From a virus, in the IMG/VR virus record IMGVR_UViG_3300020463_001991, positions 1 through 58,882 of that record: a stretch of 58,882 nt of DNA. One strand, written 5' to 3'. Each line of letters begins with the position of its first letter. Position 1 is the stretch's first letter. The notes under the pieces were generated by a model, which was not told where the DNA came from, searched no databases, and saw nothing but the letters and a program-made list of their open reading frames with translations. The position numbers were made by a program, and so were the translations under genes. Below, in pieces: positions 34,059 through 43,246 of this stretch.

Positions 34059-34796
34059 ATGATTATAGAAGATATTATACAAAACGAAGATGAAGACTCA
34101 GTTGAAGTTACAGTCGGAGATTACACAACTAAACATTTTTACATGTGTGGCAGCGCCATTGAGACTGCGGAAAAGTATGGCGACATGCCTGGCATGGAAG
34201 ATCTAGTACGGTTACAAGATATGTTTTACAAACTAGAAGCGTTTGTGATGGAAATAGGCGAACCAACTGATGAAATACAAGACTTTGCACTTAAATTACA
34301 TGATGAAATAATTGACCAAGCTGAAAAGGTTGGTATTGAAAACGAAATATACGATTATCAAACAATGCATCTTAATAGCATTATGAAGGGCGATCCTGAA
34401 CCGGGTTTTGGACAGGTTGAGATAGTAGAAGGACAACGTTGTTGGAAAGGTTACGAGAAAAAAGGAACAAAAATTCTTTTTGGCAAACGTGTTAACAACT
34501 GCGTTAAAAAAGAAGATGTACAACTTGGTGCAGATGGCCAACTTATATTTGCAGAAAACTTAGATGAAAATCTAAAAAAATGGTTCAAAGATAAATGGGT
34601 CCGATTTGGCCCTGATGGTAAAATACGTGGCGACTGTGCTAGGGGCAGTAAGTCAGAAGGCAAGCCAAAGTGTTTACCAAAATCAAAAGCACAATCTCTC
34701 GGCAAGAAAGGTCGCAAGACTGCTGCCAATCGCAAACGCAAACAAGACCCAGACAAAAATAGACGTGGCAAGGCTAAAAACGTCAAAACAAAATGA
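34059..34796 (+). CDS. Phage protein with CTS-like start and basic C-terminal module
   Basis: The 245-residue protein starts at ATG 34059 with MIIEDIIQNED, another short amphipathic helix ending in acidic residues. The middle is helical and acidic. The C-terminal 90 residues are very basic, with WVRFGPDGKIRGDCARGSKS and KPKCLPKSKAQSLGKKGRKT, a Cys-containing Gly/Lys module followed by an Arg/Lys tail. It overlaps the next gene by 4 nt. I infer DNA binding in the head; function is not established. Confidence 0.6.
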   Translation: MIIEDIIQNEDEDSVEVTVGDYTTKHFYMCGSAIETAEKYGDMPGMEDLVRLQDMFYKLEAFVMEIGEPTDEIQDFALKLHDEIIDQAEKVGIENEIYDYQTMHLNSIMKGDPEPGFGQVEIVEGQRCWKGYEKKGTKILFGKRVNNCVKKEDVQLGADGQLIFAENLDENLKKWFKDKWVRFGPDGKIRGDCARGSKSEGKPKCLPKSKAQSLGKKGRKTAANRKRKQDPDKNRRGKAKNVKTK

Positions 34797-35032
34797 CTTG
34801 GTTCCTAGTTGCACTGGTTACCTATGCAGGTGCTCCAACTCCAGATTTAAAGATACATGGCGGATTACAATTTCAAAGTTTTCAAGAATGCAATCGACAT
34901 CGTTCTGCATATGAAGAAGCACTGACTACGGAATTAAAACGTGTTTTTCCTAAAGTTGACACAAGCACCATCAGATGCTTTGATAATATGAGCATTAAAA
35001 CAATGCGTGAACAGTTGTACGGCGTTAAATAA
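34793..35032 (+). CDS. Small protein with N-terminal hydrophobic segment
   Basis: The 79-residue protein starts MTWFLVALVTYAGAPT, a short signal-like or membrane segment. The rest is polar with two Cys (FQECNRH, TIRCFDN) that could form a disulfide in the periplasm. It overlaps the preceding gene by 4 nt. Function unknown; a periplasmic or membrane role is inferred only from the leader. Confidence 0.55.
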   Translation: MTWFLVALVTYAGAPTPDLKIHGGLQFQSFQECNRHRSAYEEALTTELKRVFPKVDTSTIRCFDNMSIKTMREQLYGVK

Positions 35033-35036
35033 GCGT

Positions 35037-35204
35037 ATGACAAACTATGATTCTCAAGATGCTACCCGTTATACAAATGAATACTTGGCTCAAGAATATC
35101 GCAATCAAGCGGACAATGCAAAATACAAGTTAGAAAAACTTCAGAAAGAAAATGAAGCACTAAAACTTAAAATTGCAGAACTTGAACAACGTTCTACAGA
35201 TTAA
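35037..35204 (+). CDS. Small coiled-coil protein
   Basis: A 55-residue product from ATG 35037, preferred to an upstream GTG that overlaps the preceding gene. Residues 22-52 form a clear heptad-repeat coiled coil (YKLEKLQKENEALKLKIAEL). The ribosome site is weak. It ends 1 nt before a possible TTG start of the following glycosyltransferase. Confidence 0.5.
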   Translation: MTNYDSQDATRYTNEYLAQEYRNQADNAKYKLEKLQKENEALKLKIAELEQRSTD

Positions 35205-35205
35205 C

Positions 35206-35901
35206 TTGCATCCTTATATAACAATACTACTGCCTACACGGAAACGTACTGCAATGGTAAAGAAAAGTGTGACCACAGTACTCGAAATGGCCACAGATCC
35301 TTCTCTAATTAATATAGCAGTTGCATACGACGATGACGATAACGAAAGCAAACAATATTTTTCTAGTAACGCTTGGAAACTGCTTGTTGAAAACACAGGG
35401 GCAACACAGGAAGCACATAGTATTGAACGCATAGGCTGGCAAGGCTTGCACGAATACTACAATTATCTTGCACAAAATATTATTAGCGATTGGTACTTCA
35501 TCTGGAACGATGATGCATTTATGCGTACACAAGGGTGGGATCAAGAAATTCTTGCACACAAAGACTATAAAGGTTTACTCAGTATGGAATCAAATGGCAA
35601 GCGTCCTGATAGCACACTATTTCCTTGTGTAAATCGATTATGGGTTGAAACATTTGATATGATTGGCATTAATCCAGTTGACCAATGGATACAAGATATT
35701 ACATATCCAATGGGTGCATACAAAAGATTACAGAGTACAATTTTTCACGATCATTTTAAAACCACTGGTAACAACAACGACGAAGTATATCAAGAAACTA
35801 GTAAAACAAAAAAGTTTACCAAACGTGCATACAAAACTCCTGAAGTATCAGCAATGAAAGAGGAATGGGTGGCACGTTGGAAGGCACTTTATGATAACTA
35901 A
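35206..35901 (+). CDS. GT-A family glycosyltransferase-like protein
   Basis: About 231 residues if translation starts at TTG 35206, just after the preceding stop; a TTG at 35173 and ATG 35254 are alternatives. The GT2-like opening HPYITILLPTRKR is followed by IAVAYDDDD and the metal motif WYFIWNDDAF. A close paralogue lies at 57229 with the same WNDDA and GNNND segments. It overlaps the next glycosyltransferase by 11 nt. The acceptor, whether glycan, protein or modified DNA, is unknown. Confidence 0.7.
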   Translation: MHPYITILLPTRKRTAMVKKSVTTVLEMATDPSLINIAVAYDDDDNESKQYFSSNAWKLLVENTGATQEAHSIERIGWQGLHEYYNYLAQNIISDWYFIWNDDAFMRTQGWDQEILAHKDYKGLLSMESNGKRPDSTLFPCVNRLWVETFDMIGINPVDQWIQDITYPMGAYKRLQSTIFHDHFKTTGNNNDEVYQETSKTKKFTKRAYKTPEVSAMKEEWVARWKALYDN

Positions 35902-36589
35902 AATAATTGTACTGCAAAGTAGTAAGATATCAAAGTCAATGGGTGCATTGTGTATTGCACGTGCAAAAGAGTTTGGGCTTGATGCCCAGGTTAGCAACGG
36001 TGTACATGGTGAAGATGCACATAAGATACTTGCAGACTTAAAATTACGTCAATACAAAGCAAAAATGAAAGGTGGTAGACTAGGAGTACTAGGTTGTTTT
36101 CTAAGCCATTACTTTCTGTGGAATGAGTGTGTTAAATCAAATGAGCCTTATATGATACTAGAACATGATGCATATATGCTACGTCCTTTGCCAAATAAAG
36201 TTCTTAAACTTTTTCCAGATATCTTAAAGCTAGACAGTTTAGATCCTTACTTAAAAACATACAATGAAGACCTAGAACGTCAGCCAAAACTAGATACCAT
36301 ATGGAGTTTGCATGACAGGAAAGAACATGGCAAACACATACACGAAAGAGGATTATATTCAATTGGCGGTTACGGATACATAATCAAACCACATGCAGCC
36401 GAAGAACTTATTTCAGAGTGTAAGACTAATGGCTTCCGACCTGCAGACCATCAGATACACACAACAGTAAATATAGATATACATCATATTGCACCAAGTG
36501 TTGTAAGGATACACAAAGATTACCACACACATGATGCAATGAAAACACTGTCTCTTACACGCAATTTAGAAAAGAACAGCCGAAGATGA
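35891..36589 (+). CDS. Family 25-like glycosyltransferase
   Basis: The 232-residue protein has the GT25 pattern LGVLGCFLSHYFLWNECV followed by YMILEHDAYM (in place of the usual ILEDDA) and later GGYGYIIKPHAAEEL. GT25 enzymes transfer galactose or glucose onto LOS/LPS or proteins. It overlaps its neighbours by 11 and 4 nt, so the pair of glycosyltransferases and the radical SAM gene are probably one transcript. The acceptor is unknown. Confidence 0.75.
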   Translation: MITKIIVLQSSKISKSMGALCIARAKEFGLDAQVSNGVHGEDAHKILADLKLRQYKAKMKGGRLGVLGCFLSHYFLWNECVKSNEPYMILEHDAYMLRPLPNKVLKLFPDILKLDSLDPYLKTYNEDLERQPKLDTIWSLHDRKEHGKHIHERGLYSIGGYGYIIKPHAAEELISECKTNGFRPADHQIHTTVNIDIHHIAPSVVRIHKDYHTHDAMKTLSLTRNLEKNSRR

Positions 36590-37554
36590 GATATCCTGCA
36601 CACTTTCCAGATGATCACCCCAATGATCCTCGCACATATATACCCAACATAGAATTTTATATTACAAATGTATGTAACATTTCATGTCCGCAGTGTAATA
36701 GATTCAACAACTTTAACTTCAAAGGTCACCAAATATGGAAAGACTTTGAAGCAACATACGAAGCATGGGCAACAAAAATACGCCTCCAAAAAATTTGTAT
36801 ACTTGGTGGTGAGCCGTTGATGAATCCAAGTATTGTTGGTTGGATATATGGAATAAATCGACTATGGAACAAAAAAGTGCAGATACTAACAAACGGTACA
36901 AGATTAAATCATGTGCCTGGACTTTATAAAGCATTACAAAATTTTAGAAATGAAAACGGGAATTGGATTGGTGTAAGTGTACACAATGCCAATGACATGG
37001 ATAGACACTTTGAAGAGGGTTACAAGTTCTTACAAGGAAATATAACAAAGTTAAACGGCAAACGCAACACTGATACGCACGGGACTTGGGGTGCAGATTA
37101 TGCCCTTGTTGACCAAAACAACGTAAGAGTGCATTATTGGATTGAAAATCAGTTTACAAAGGCCGCAGTGCAACGTAATCCACTTACTGAAAGATTTGAA
37201 TTACAAAACAGTGACCCACAAGAAGCACATGATCAATGCTCTTTTGTACATCACATGTGCCATCATTTTATTAGAGGCAAACTTTACAAGTGTGGTCCAG
37301 TGGGAATAATGCCTGAGTTTGATAATCAGCAAAAATTTGACATCACTGATGAAGATAGAAAACTACTACACAGTTATGAACCTTTAGCCGTTGAAGAATT
37401 TACACAGAGAGGCAAACAGTTCATAGATAACATAGACGAAGTGATTGATCAGTGTAAATTTTGTCCAAGCCACCGCAAACCATTAGAGACTATAGAAAGT
37501 TTAAACAAAAAAAGATTCAGTACAAGCAGTTTCAAAGATGTACAAAAAGCATAG
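36586..37554 (+). CDS. Radical SAM protein, paralogue of the one at 12698
   Basis: The 322-residue protein has CxxxCxxC at CNISCPQC, ILGGEPLMNP for AdoMet binding and an ILTNGTRL strand. C-terminal Cys (CSFVHHMC, YKCGP, CKFC) may hold an auxiliary cluster. Its organisation parallels the protein at 12698. It is the last gene of a glycosyltransferase run, suggesting a shared modification pathway such as a sugar or peptide modification. A structured RNA candidate follows its stop. Confidence 0.85.
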   Translation: MRYPAHFPDDHPNDPRTYIPNIEFYITNVCNISCPQCNRFNNFNFKGHQIWKDFEATYEAWATKIRLQKICILGGEPLMNPSIVGWIYGINRLWNKKVQILTNGTRLNHVPGLYKALQNFRNENGNWIGVSVHNANDMDRHFEEGYKFLQGNITKLNGKRNTDTHGTWGADYALVDQNNVRVHYWIENQFTKAAVQRNPLTERFELQNSDPQEAHDQCSFVHHMCHHFIRGKLYKCGPVGIMPEFDNQQKFDITDEDRKLLHSYEPLAVEEFTQRGKQFIDNIDEVIDQCKFCPSHRKPLETIESLNKKRFSTSSFKDVQKA

Positions 37555-37620
37555 CCTTAGGACCGATCCAAAGGCTAGGGAGGGTACTGCCCTAGAACCG
37601 AGTTCGCTACCCTGGTTTTA
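37553..37620 (+). ncRNA. Structured intergenic RNA candidate (hairpin plus H-type pseudoknot)
   Basis: AGCCTT (37553-37558) pairs with AAGGCT (37571-37576), with an inner GGA/TCC stem. Next, CTAGGG (37575-37580) can pair with CCCTAG (37590-37595), and AGGGTA in its loop (37581-37586) with TACCCT (37608-37613), which is the topology of an H-type pseudoknot. GAAC/GTTC (37595-37605) forms a small hairpin between. The 5' hairpin starts at the radical SAM stop. It is not a tRNA and I match it to no known family. Confidence 0.45.
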
Positions 37621-37647
37621 AAAGTGCCATAATTACCAAAATAGGTG

Positions 37648-37676
37648 TTGACATCAGTTAACAGTTAGTATATAAT
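37648..37676 (+). promoter_or_regulatory. Sigma70-type promoter before 37701
   Basis: TTGACA at 37648-37653, a 17-bp spacer and TATAAT at 37671-37676, then AAGGAG and ATG at 37701. The boxes match the consensus exactly, just downstream of the structured RNA candidate. Confidence 0.85.
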
Positions 37677-37700
37677 GTAAACATTATAAGGAGTATTTAC

Positions 37701-37958
37701 ATGACAACCCAATTCGACTCAGAACAAAAAGCAAAACTTACACAAATTATCAACGAAGGTATGGGTGTGATGAGCGAAGTAGAAGCACTTAACGAAGGCC
37801 TAAGCGATACTGTTAAAGCAATCGCCGAAGAACTACAAATCAAACCATCAGTGCTTAAGAAAGCAATACGTATTGCACACAAAGCAAGTTACACTGCTGA
37901 AAAAGAAGATCAAGAACTACTTGAAGAAATATTAACAACTGCTGGACGGACTCTTTAA
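37701..37958 (+). CDS. Small helical phage protein
   Basis: The 85-residue helical, charged protein has a perfect promoter and an AAGGAG site, suggesting strong early expression. It consists of three predicted helices with many Glu and Lys (EVEALNEGLSDTVKAIAEEL, KPSVLKKAIRIAHKA). It resembles small T4-type proteins of unknown function near DNA polymerase; T4 double-stranded-DNA-binding DsbA-like proteins have a similar size and makeup, but I cannot confirm that. Confidence 0.6.
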   Translation: MTTQFDSEQKAKLTQIINEGMGVMSEVEALNEGLSDTVKAIAEELQIKPSVLKKAIRIAHKASYTAEKEDQELLEEILTTAGRTL

Positions 37959-37963
37959 GCTAT

Positions 37964-38887
37964 ATGGATAAAGTATACGATGACGATATTTGGACAAAAA
38001 GCAGTGCAGGAAAGGAAGAGACAAAAACATATAAAATTTTAGAAAGTTATTGTAATAAGCACGACCAATTTGTTTTTTCATTAGTAGATTTACTTCCAGA
38101 TAACAAATTAAAAAACAATATTATTGTAACTGATAACTTTATCAAAAAGAAACATATTGCTTTATACCCTGAGTTTTACGGCAACTACTTTTATAAACCA
38201 AAGTACACTGAGAGATTACCTACTAAGTTATTTTGTTGCTTTATTAACCGGGCAGATAGTTTTAGGCAAAGCTGGTTGTACCAGTTTGAACGTTGTAAAA
38301 TCCTAGATAAAGGTGCCGTAAGTTATCGTTTAGAATACAGGAAAGATGATATCGCAAAAGAAATATCAACTACGCCTTCTCTGTTATTTGAACACTTATA
38401 TCAAGGCAATGAAATATTTGCTAAAGAGCATAACATTTTAAAATATCGAGTTCCATTTACAACATTTGAAACTACACTAGAACAGGCTATAATTGACAGC
38501 AAAATAAGTTTAGTTTTAGAAACCTATTTTGATAAAACACACGGTGTTGCATTCAGCGAAAAAATATTTAGAAATTTACTGTTGCCAAGACCATTTTTGC
38601 TGTTTAACAACCCTGGAGCAATACAACATCTAAGAAGTTGCGGGTTTGATGTTTTTGACGATATTGTCGATCACTCTTACGACAATATCATAGAAGGTGT
38701 TCCTAAACAAATACATATATTAGAACAAACTAAAAAATTTGCATTAATAGAATATTCTACCAAATTGGTTGATAGATTACAAGAAGGATGCAATAATAAC
38801 ATAAACAAACTGTTAGAACTTAAAAACTTGTGGCCAACAAAATTACAGTCTGTTGTTGAAAAATTGGAAAACAATGAGTTACGTTGA
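37964..38887 (+). CDS. Putative glycosyltransferase-like phage protein
   Basis: The 307-residue protein contains RLPTKLFCCFINRADSFRQS and, later, KISLVLETYFDK, FSEKIFRNLLLPRPFLLF and LRSCGFDVFDD, a pattern typical of fucosyltransferase-like or other GT-B-type sugar transferases in viruses. Ser/Glu at SEKIF would contact the nucleotide-sugar. The N-terminal 90 residues are unclear. It overlaps the DNA polymerase start by 14 nt. Moderately confident in the glycosyltransferase class only. Confidence 0.55.
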   Translation: MDKVYDDDIWTKSSAGKEETKTYKILESYCNKHDQFVFSLVDLLPDNKLKNNIIVTDNFIKKKHIALYPEFYGNYFYKPKYTERLPTKLFCCFINRADSFRQSWLYQFERCKILDKGAVSYRLEYRKDDIAKEISTTPSLLFEHLYQGNEIFAKEHNILKYRVPFTTFETTLEQAIIDSKISLVLETYFDKTHGVAFSEKIFRNLLLPRPFLLFNNPGAIQHLRSCGFDVFDDIVDHSYDNIIEGVPKQIHILEQTKKFALIEYSTKLVDRLQEGCNNNINKLLELKNLWPTKLQSVVEKLENNELR

Positions 38888-41534
38888 CGCACTATTTGAC
38901 AGAGAAAAAGATAGAATACACGTTGTAGAACGTGTAGATGGCAGGAGAGAATATAGAGAGTTTCCTGCCAGTTACTGTTTCTATTATGCTGACCCAAGAG
39001 GCAAATATAAAAGTATCTATGGCCGTCCTGTTAGTAGGTTTGCAACACGTAACAACAAAGAGTTCCGTAAAGAATTGCGTATTCAAAACGGAAAGGAACT
39101 GTTTGAATCAGATGTTAATCCTGTGTTTAGATGCTTTGAAGAAAACTACAAAGGCATAGATGCACCTAAGTTACAAACTGCATTTTTTGATATTGAGGTT
39201 GACTTTGATCCTGTAAAGGGCTATAGTTCACCAGCAGATCCTTTTAATCCTGTGACTGCTATCAGTATATATCTACAGTGGATGGAGCAGTTGGTAACAT
39301 TAGTGATAGCTCCTAAAGCAATGAGCTGGGAAACTGCACAAGAAATATGCAACGAGTTTCCTAACACCATGCTATTTGAACGTGAAGAAGAGCTATTAGG
39401 AACGTTCTTGGACTTGATTGAAGATGCAGATATTATCAGTGGTTGGAACAGTGAAGGTTATGATATACCTTATCTTGTAAACAGAACTGCAAGAATACTG
39501 AGCAAGGATGACACTAGACGTTTTTGTTTATGGAGTCAACTGCCTAAGAAACGTACATTTGAACGTTTTGGATCAGAGAATGTGACATTTGATACTATAG
39601 GTAGAGTGCATATGGACTATATGCAACTGTATAGAAAGTACACATATGAAGAGAGACACAGTTACAGTTTAGATGCTATTGGTGAATATGAACTTGATGA
39701 GAAGAAAACTGCATATGAAGGTACACTAGATCAACTGTACAATCAAAACTTCAAAACATTTATTGAGTATTCGCGACAGGATACTGCACTGCTTGACAAG
39801 ATGGATAAGAAACTGCGTTTTATTGCATTGGCAAGTGAACTAGCACATGCAAATACTGTGTTGCTACAAACAACAATGGGTGCGGTTGCAGTTATAGAAC
39901 AAGCAATTATAAATGAAGCACATGAACAAGGCATGGTTGTGCCTAATAGAGCACAACGTCTTACAGATGATGATACTGCGGCGGCAGGTGCTTATGTTGC
40001 ATATCCAAAAAAAGGTATACACGAGTATGTTGGTGCTATTGACATCAACAGTTTGTATCCATCAGCCATTAGAGCATTGAATATGGCACAGGAAACCATT
40101 GTTGGACAACTGCGTCCTATAATGACAGAAAACTATATCAAAAACAAAATAAACAACAAAGCAAGTTTTGCAATGGCTTGGGAGGGCTTGTTTGGTTCAC
40201 TAGAATACACTGCGGTTATGAAACAAGAACGTGGCACAGAGATTACAGTGGACTGGGAGAATGGCGAAGAAAGTGTACACAGTGCCGCAGAGCTATGGAA
40301 ACTGATATTTGATAGCAACCAGCCGTGGATACTAAGTGCCAATGGTACTATATTCACTTATGAAAAAGAAGGCGTTGTACCTGGCTTACTTGCACGTTGG
40401 TATAGAGAACGTCAAGAGATACAGAAAAAACTGAGAGCCGCAACTGATCCCGACGAACGAGAGTTTTTGGACAAGCGACAACTTGTTAAGAAGATTAACT
40501 TAAACAGTTTGTATGGTGCTATTCTCAATCCAGGTTGTAGATTCTTTGATAAACGTATTGGACAGAGCACGACACTTACAGGTAGAGCAGTAGCACATCA
40601 TATGGATGCTTTTGTAAATGAAACCATAACTGGCAAGTATGATCATGTTGGTGATGCAGTAATTTATGGCGACACAGATAGTGTATACTTTAGTGCATAT
40701 CCGATACTGAAGAAAGATATAGATGCTGGTACTATGGAATGGAACAAAGAAATTTGTATACAACTTTATGATGCTATCAGTGACCAACTAAACGACAGTT
40801 GGCCAAGATTTATGGAACAAGCATTCCATGTGCCAAGAGACAACGGACTCATTATTAAAGGCGGTAGAGAACTTATTGCTGATAGAGGATTGTTTATTAC
40901 AAAGAAACGTTATGCAGTAAACATATTTGACTTGGAAGGCAAGCGACTAGACATAGAAGGCAAGCAAGGCAAAATCAAAGCAATGGGCTTGGACTTGAAA
41001 CGTAGTGATACGCCAAAGGTTATACAAGACTTTTTGATGACCTTACTAGTAGAAGTGCTTGCTGGTGCTGGCAGAGAAAAAATTATAGAGATGATTAAAG
41101 CATTCAAGTTTGATTTCAAAGAACGTCCTGCTTGGGAAAAAGGTTCACCTAAACGTGTTAACAACCTAACTATGTATAGCAAGAAGGAAGAACGTGAAGG
41201 CCGTGCAAACATGCCTGGACATGTACGTGCCGGTATGAATTGGAATACTATGAAGAAGATGAATTCAGACAACTACAGTCAGCAGATTATTGATGGTATG
41301 AAAACTATTGTGTGTAAACTAAAGCCAAATCCACTGAACTGGACCTCAATTGGTTATCCGACAGATGAGATGCACTTGCCACAATGGTTTAAAGAACTGC
41401 CGTTTGATGATGCACTTATGGAAGCCACTGTTGTTGATCAAAAGATTGACAACCTGTTACATGTACTTGAGTGGGATTTGGCAAGCGAAACAAATACTGC
41501 AAACACTTTTAATTCCTTATTTGAGTTTGAATAA
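38874..41534 (+). CDS. gp43: DNA polymerase, family B (T4 gp43-like)
   Basis: The 886-residue replicative polymerase starts at ATG 38874, giving MSYVDALFDREKD; an in-frame codon at 38853 is upstream. Exonuclease motif FFDIEVD carries Asp106 and Glu108. Polymerase motif A has DINSLYPS (Asp390), motif B KKINLNSLYGA and motif C YGDTDS (Asp600, Asp602). Length and order match T4 gp43. It would use the clamp at 42515 and the loader at 6451. The next gene starts inside its stop codon. Confidence 0.96.
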   Translation: MSYVDALFDREKDRIHVVERVDGRREYREFPASYCFYYADPRGKYKSIYGRPVSRFATRNNKEFRKELRIQNGKELFESDVNPVFRCFEENYKGIDAPKLQTAFFDIEVDFDPVKGYSSPADPFNPVTAISIYLQWMEQLVTLVIAPKAMSWETAQEICNEFPNTMLFEREEELLGTFLDLIEDADIISGWNSEGYDIPYLVNRTARILSKDDTRRFCLWSQLPKKRTFERFGSENVTFDTIGRVHMDYMQLYRKYTYEERHSYSLDAIGEYELDEKKTAYEGTLDQLYNQNFKTFIEYSRQDTALLDKMDKKLRFIALASELAHANTVLLQTTMGAVAVIEQAIINEAHEQGMVVPNRAQRLTDDDTAAAGAYVAYPKKGIHEYVGAIDINSLYPSAIRALNMAQETIVGQLRPIMTENYIKNKINNKASFAMAWEGLFGSLEYTAVMKQERGTEITVDWENGEESVHSAAELWKLIFDSNQPWILSANGTIFTYEKEGVVPGLLARWYRERQEIQKKLRAATDPDEREFLDKRQLVKKINLNSLYGAILNPGCRFFDKRIGQSTTLTGRAVAHHMDAFVNETITGKYDHVGDAVIYGDTDSVYFSAYPILKKDIDAGTMEWNKEICIQLYDAISDQLNDSWPRFMEQAFHVPRDNGLIIKGGRELIADRGLFITKKRYAVNIFDLEGKRLDIEGKQGKIKAMGLDLKRSDTPKVIQDFLMTLLVEVLAGAGREKIIEMIKAFKFDFKERPAWEKGSPKRVNNLTMYSKKEEREGRANMPGHVRAGMNWNTMKKMNSDNYSQQIIDGMKTIVCKLKPNPLNWTSIGYPTDEMHLPQWFKELPFDDALMEATVVDQKIDNLLHVLEWDLASETNTANTFNSLFEFE

Positions 41535-42499
41535 TGACTGAAAAATTAAGAGATATAGTTAGATACAGAGCTATGGTTGATAGTATAGATATGGATACCA
41601 TTCGCAAAGATATCAATGAAACACTAAGCAAGGTTTGTAACGATCTTGCAATAAACAACTTTGATGCTGAAAATTTAAAAGATCGCATGCTTAATAGTCA
41701 TTTATCAGTGTTGAATAATTTAGAGGACATGTCACTTGATCTAAATACATTTAAGGAAGAGATCAACAAACAGGTGAAAAAGATCGAAGAACCATACTAT
41801 GAAAAAAGCAAAGAAATTTATAAAAATCATGAACTGTTGTCGCCAATGGATAAACTTAGCCGACTTAAAAACAAAGATTTGTTATTCCATGAAGATACAA
41901 CTAAGGAATTGATAAATGCAATAACTATCAAGATAAGCAATCAATATGCTTGTTGTCAACTTGCACCTGGTTATGGCGATATTACAAAACATTTAGTACA
42001 TGGGACACCTTTGTACATTGTAGAGCAAGACAGAGAAGGATCAGCGGTTAATACAGATTTTTTCAATCAGATAATGACAAATCGTATTGCTTGGTATACA
42101 ATGAACGATAATGACAAAGAGATATTATCGGCACTTCCGCAAAGTCAGATTGGATGCTTTGTTGTAATTGATTATTTTAATTTTAAGTCTGAGGATATTA
42201 TTGAAAAATACTTAAAGTCAATTTACAAATGTTTACGTCCGGGAGGTGCAGTAATTTTTACCTTTAATAACTGCGATTATCCAAATGCTATTGACAAAGT
42301 TGATGAAATGTACTATTGTTATACAACAGGCACACAAATGAAAAAAATATGTTCTTCTATAGGGTTTGAGATACTGAGACTTACTGCAATGGGTTATGAT
42401 GAGCTAGAAAACGGTATAAGTTGGTTAGAAATAAAAAAACCAGGAGAGCTCAATACAATACGATCGGCACAAGGACTTGCCAGCATAGAAAAATTATAA
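41534..42499 (+). CDS. Methyltransferase-like protein with helical N-terminus
   Basis: The 321-residue protein has an N-terminal coiled-coil-like helical region (residues 1-110) and a C-terminal Rossmann-type core with LAPGYGDITKHLV in the AdoMet-loop position, YIVEQD as the strand-2 acidic segment, VVIDYFNF and LRPGGAVIFTFNN. It starts in the polymerase stop codon and precedes the clamp gene, so cotranscription with replication genes is likely. Whether it methylates DNA, RNA or protein is unknown. Confidence 0.6.
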   Translation: MTEKLRDIVRYRAMVDSIDMDTIRKDINETLSKVCNDLAINNFDAENLKDRMLNSHLSVLNNLEDMSLDLNTFKEEINKQVKKIEEPYYEKSKEIYKNHELLSPMDKLSRLKNKDLLFHEDTTKELINAITIKISNQYACCQLAPGYGDITKHLVHGTPLYIVEQDREGSAVNTDFFNQIMTNRIAWYTMNDNDKEILSALPQSQIGCFVVIDYFNFKSEDIIEKYLKSIYKCLRPGGAVIFTFNNCDYPNAIDKVDEMYYCYTTGTQMKKICSSIGFEILRLTAMGYDELENGISWLEIKKPGELNTIRSAQGLASIEKL

Positions 42500-42514
42500 A
42501 CTGGAGAAGAAAAC

Positions 42515-43246
42515 ATGAGAGACTATCTACTAGACTTAGTTGAACACAGCTATGACTTAGGTTGCATTGACCTAATTAAAATTACAGGCACAGACACTGC
42601 TACATCAGTTGATGGTCTTGCAGAGGACAAGAGTGTTGTGTTACAGGCAAAGTTTGGAACGCCTGTTGCAGACTACATTGGCACATTTGGTATGCCTAAC
42701 TTAGCAAAACTAAAAATTCTGCTTAACATTGGTGAGTACAAAGAAAACGCAGACATTAGTGTGAAAAGGCAAGAACGCAATGGCGAGAATGCTCCTGTTG
42801 GACTACACTTTAAAAACGCCGCTGGTGACTTTAAGAACGACTATAGGTTTATGGTAAGTGAAATTGTAAATGAAAAGCTCAAAGGTGTTAAGATGAAAGA
42901 TGTGCCTTGGGACATTGAATTTGAGCCAACAACTGCAAGTATCATGCGATTGAAAATGCAGGCACAGGCAAATGCAGAAGAGACAACATTTCAAACTAAA
43001 ACTGAAGATGGACATTTAAAGTTTTTGTTTGGTGATCATAGCACACATGCAGGAGACTTTGTATTCCAACATGACGTTGGTGGTAAGTTAACTAAAGCAT
43101 GGAGTTGGCCAGTGCAACAGTTCATAGCAATTATGAATTTAACTGGCGATAAAACTGTGAGAATAAGCGATAGTGGTGCAACTAAGATAACTGTTGATTC
43201 AGGTATTGCAGTGTATGACTATATCCTTCCAGCACAAAGTAAGTAA
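42515..43246 (+). CDS. gp45: Sliding clamp (gp45-like)
   Basis: The 243-residue protein is beta-rich and slightly longer than T4 gp45. ADYIGTFGMPNLAKLKILLN followed by ENADISV parallels the gp45 domain 1 core (DLNGFLGILSLVNDDAEI). The C-terminal half repeats the fold. Position near gp43 supports the call; sequence identity to T4 is low, so I rate it below the polymerase and loader. It would form a homotrimer on DNA. Confidence 0.72.
   Translation: MRDYLLDLVEHSYDLGCIDLIKITGTDTATSVDGLAEDKSVVLQAKFGTPVADYIGTFGMPNLAKLKILLNIGEYKENADISVKRQERNGENAPVGLHFKNAAGDFKNDYRFMVSEIVNEKLKGVKMKDVPWDIEFEPTTASIMRLKMQAQANAEETTFQTKTEDGHLKFLFGDHSTHAGDFVFQHDVGGKLTKAWSWPVQQFIAIMNLTGDKTVRISDSGATKITVDSGIAVYDYILPAQSK

Noticed and set aside
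37553-37620. tRNA or preQ1 riboswitch in this intergenic region
   Set aside because: No cloverleaf with a 7-nt anticodon loop or CCA-ready acceptor can be drawn, and the loop sequences do not match the preQ1-I pattern (C-rich loop plus A-rich tail). Kept only as an unclassified structured RNA.
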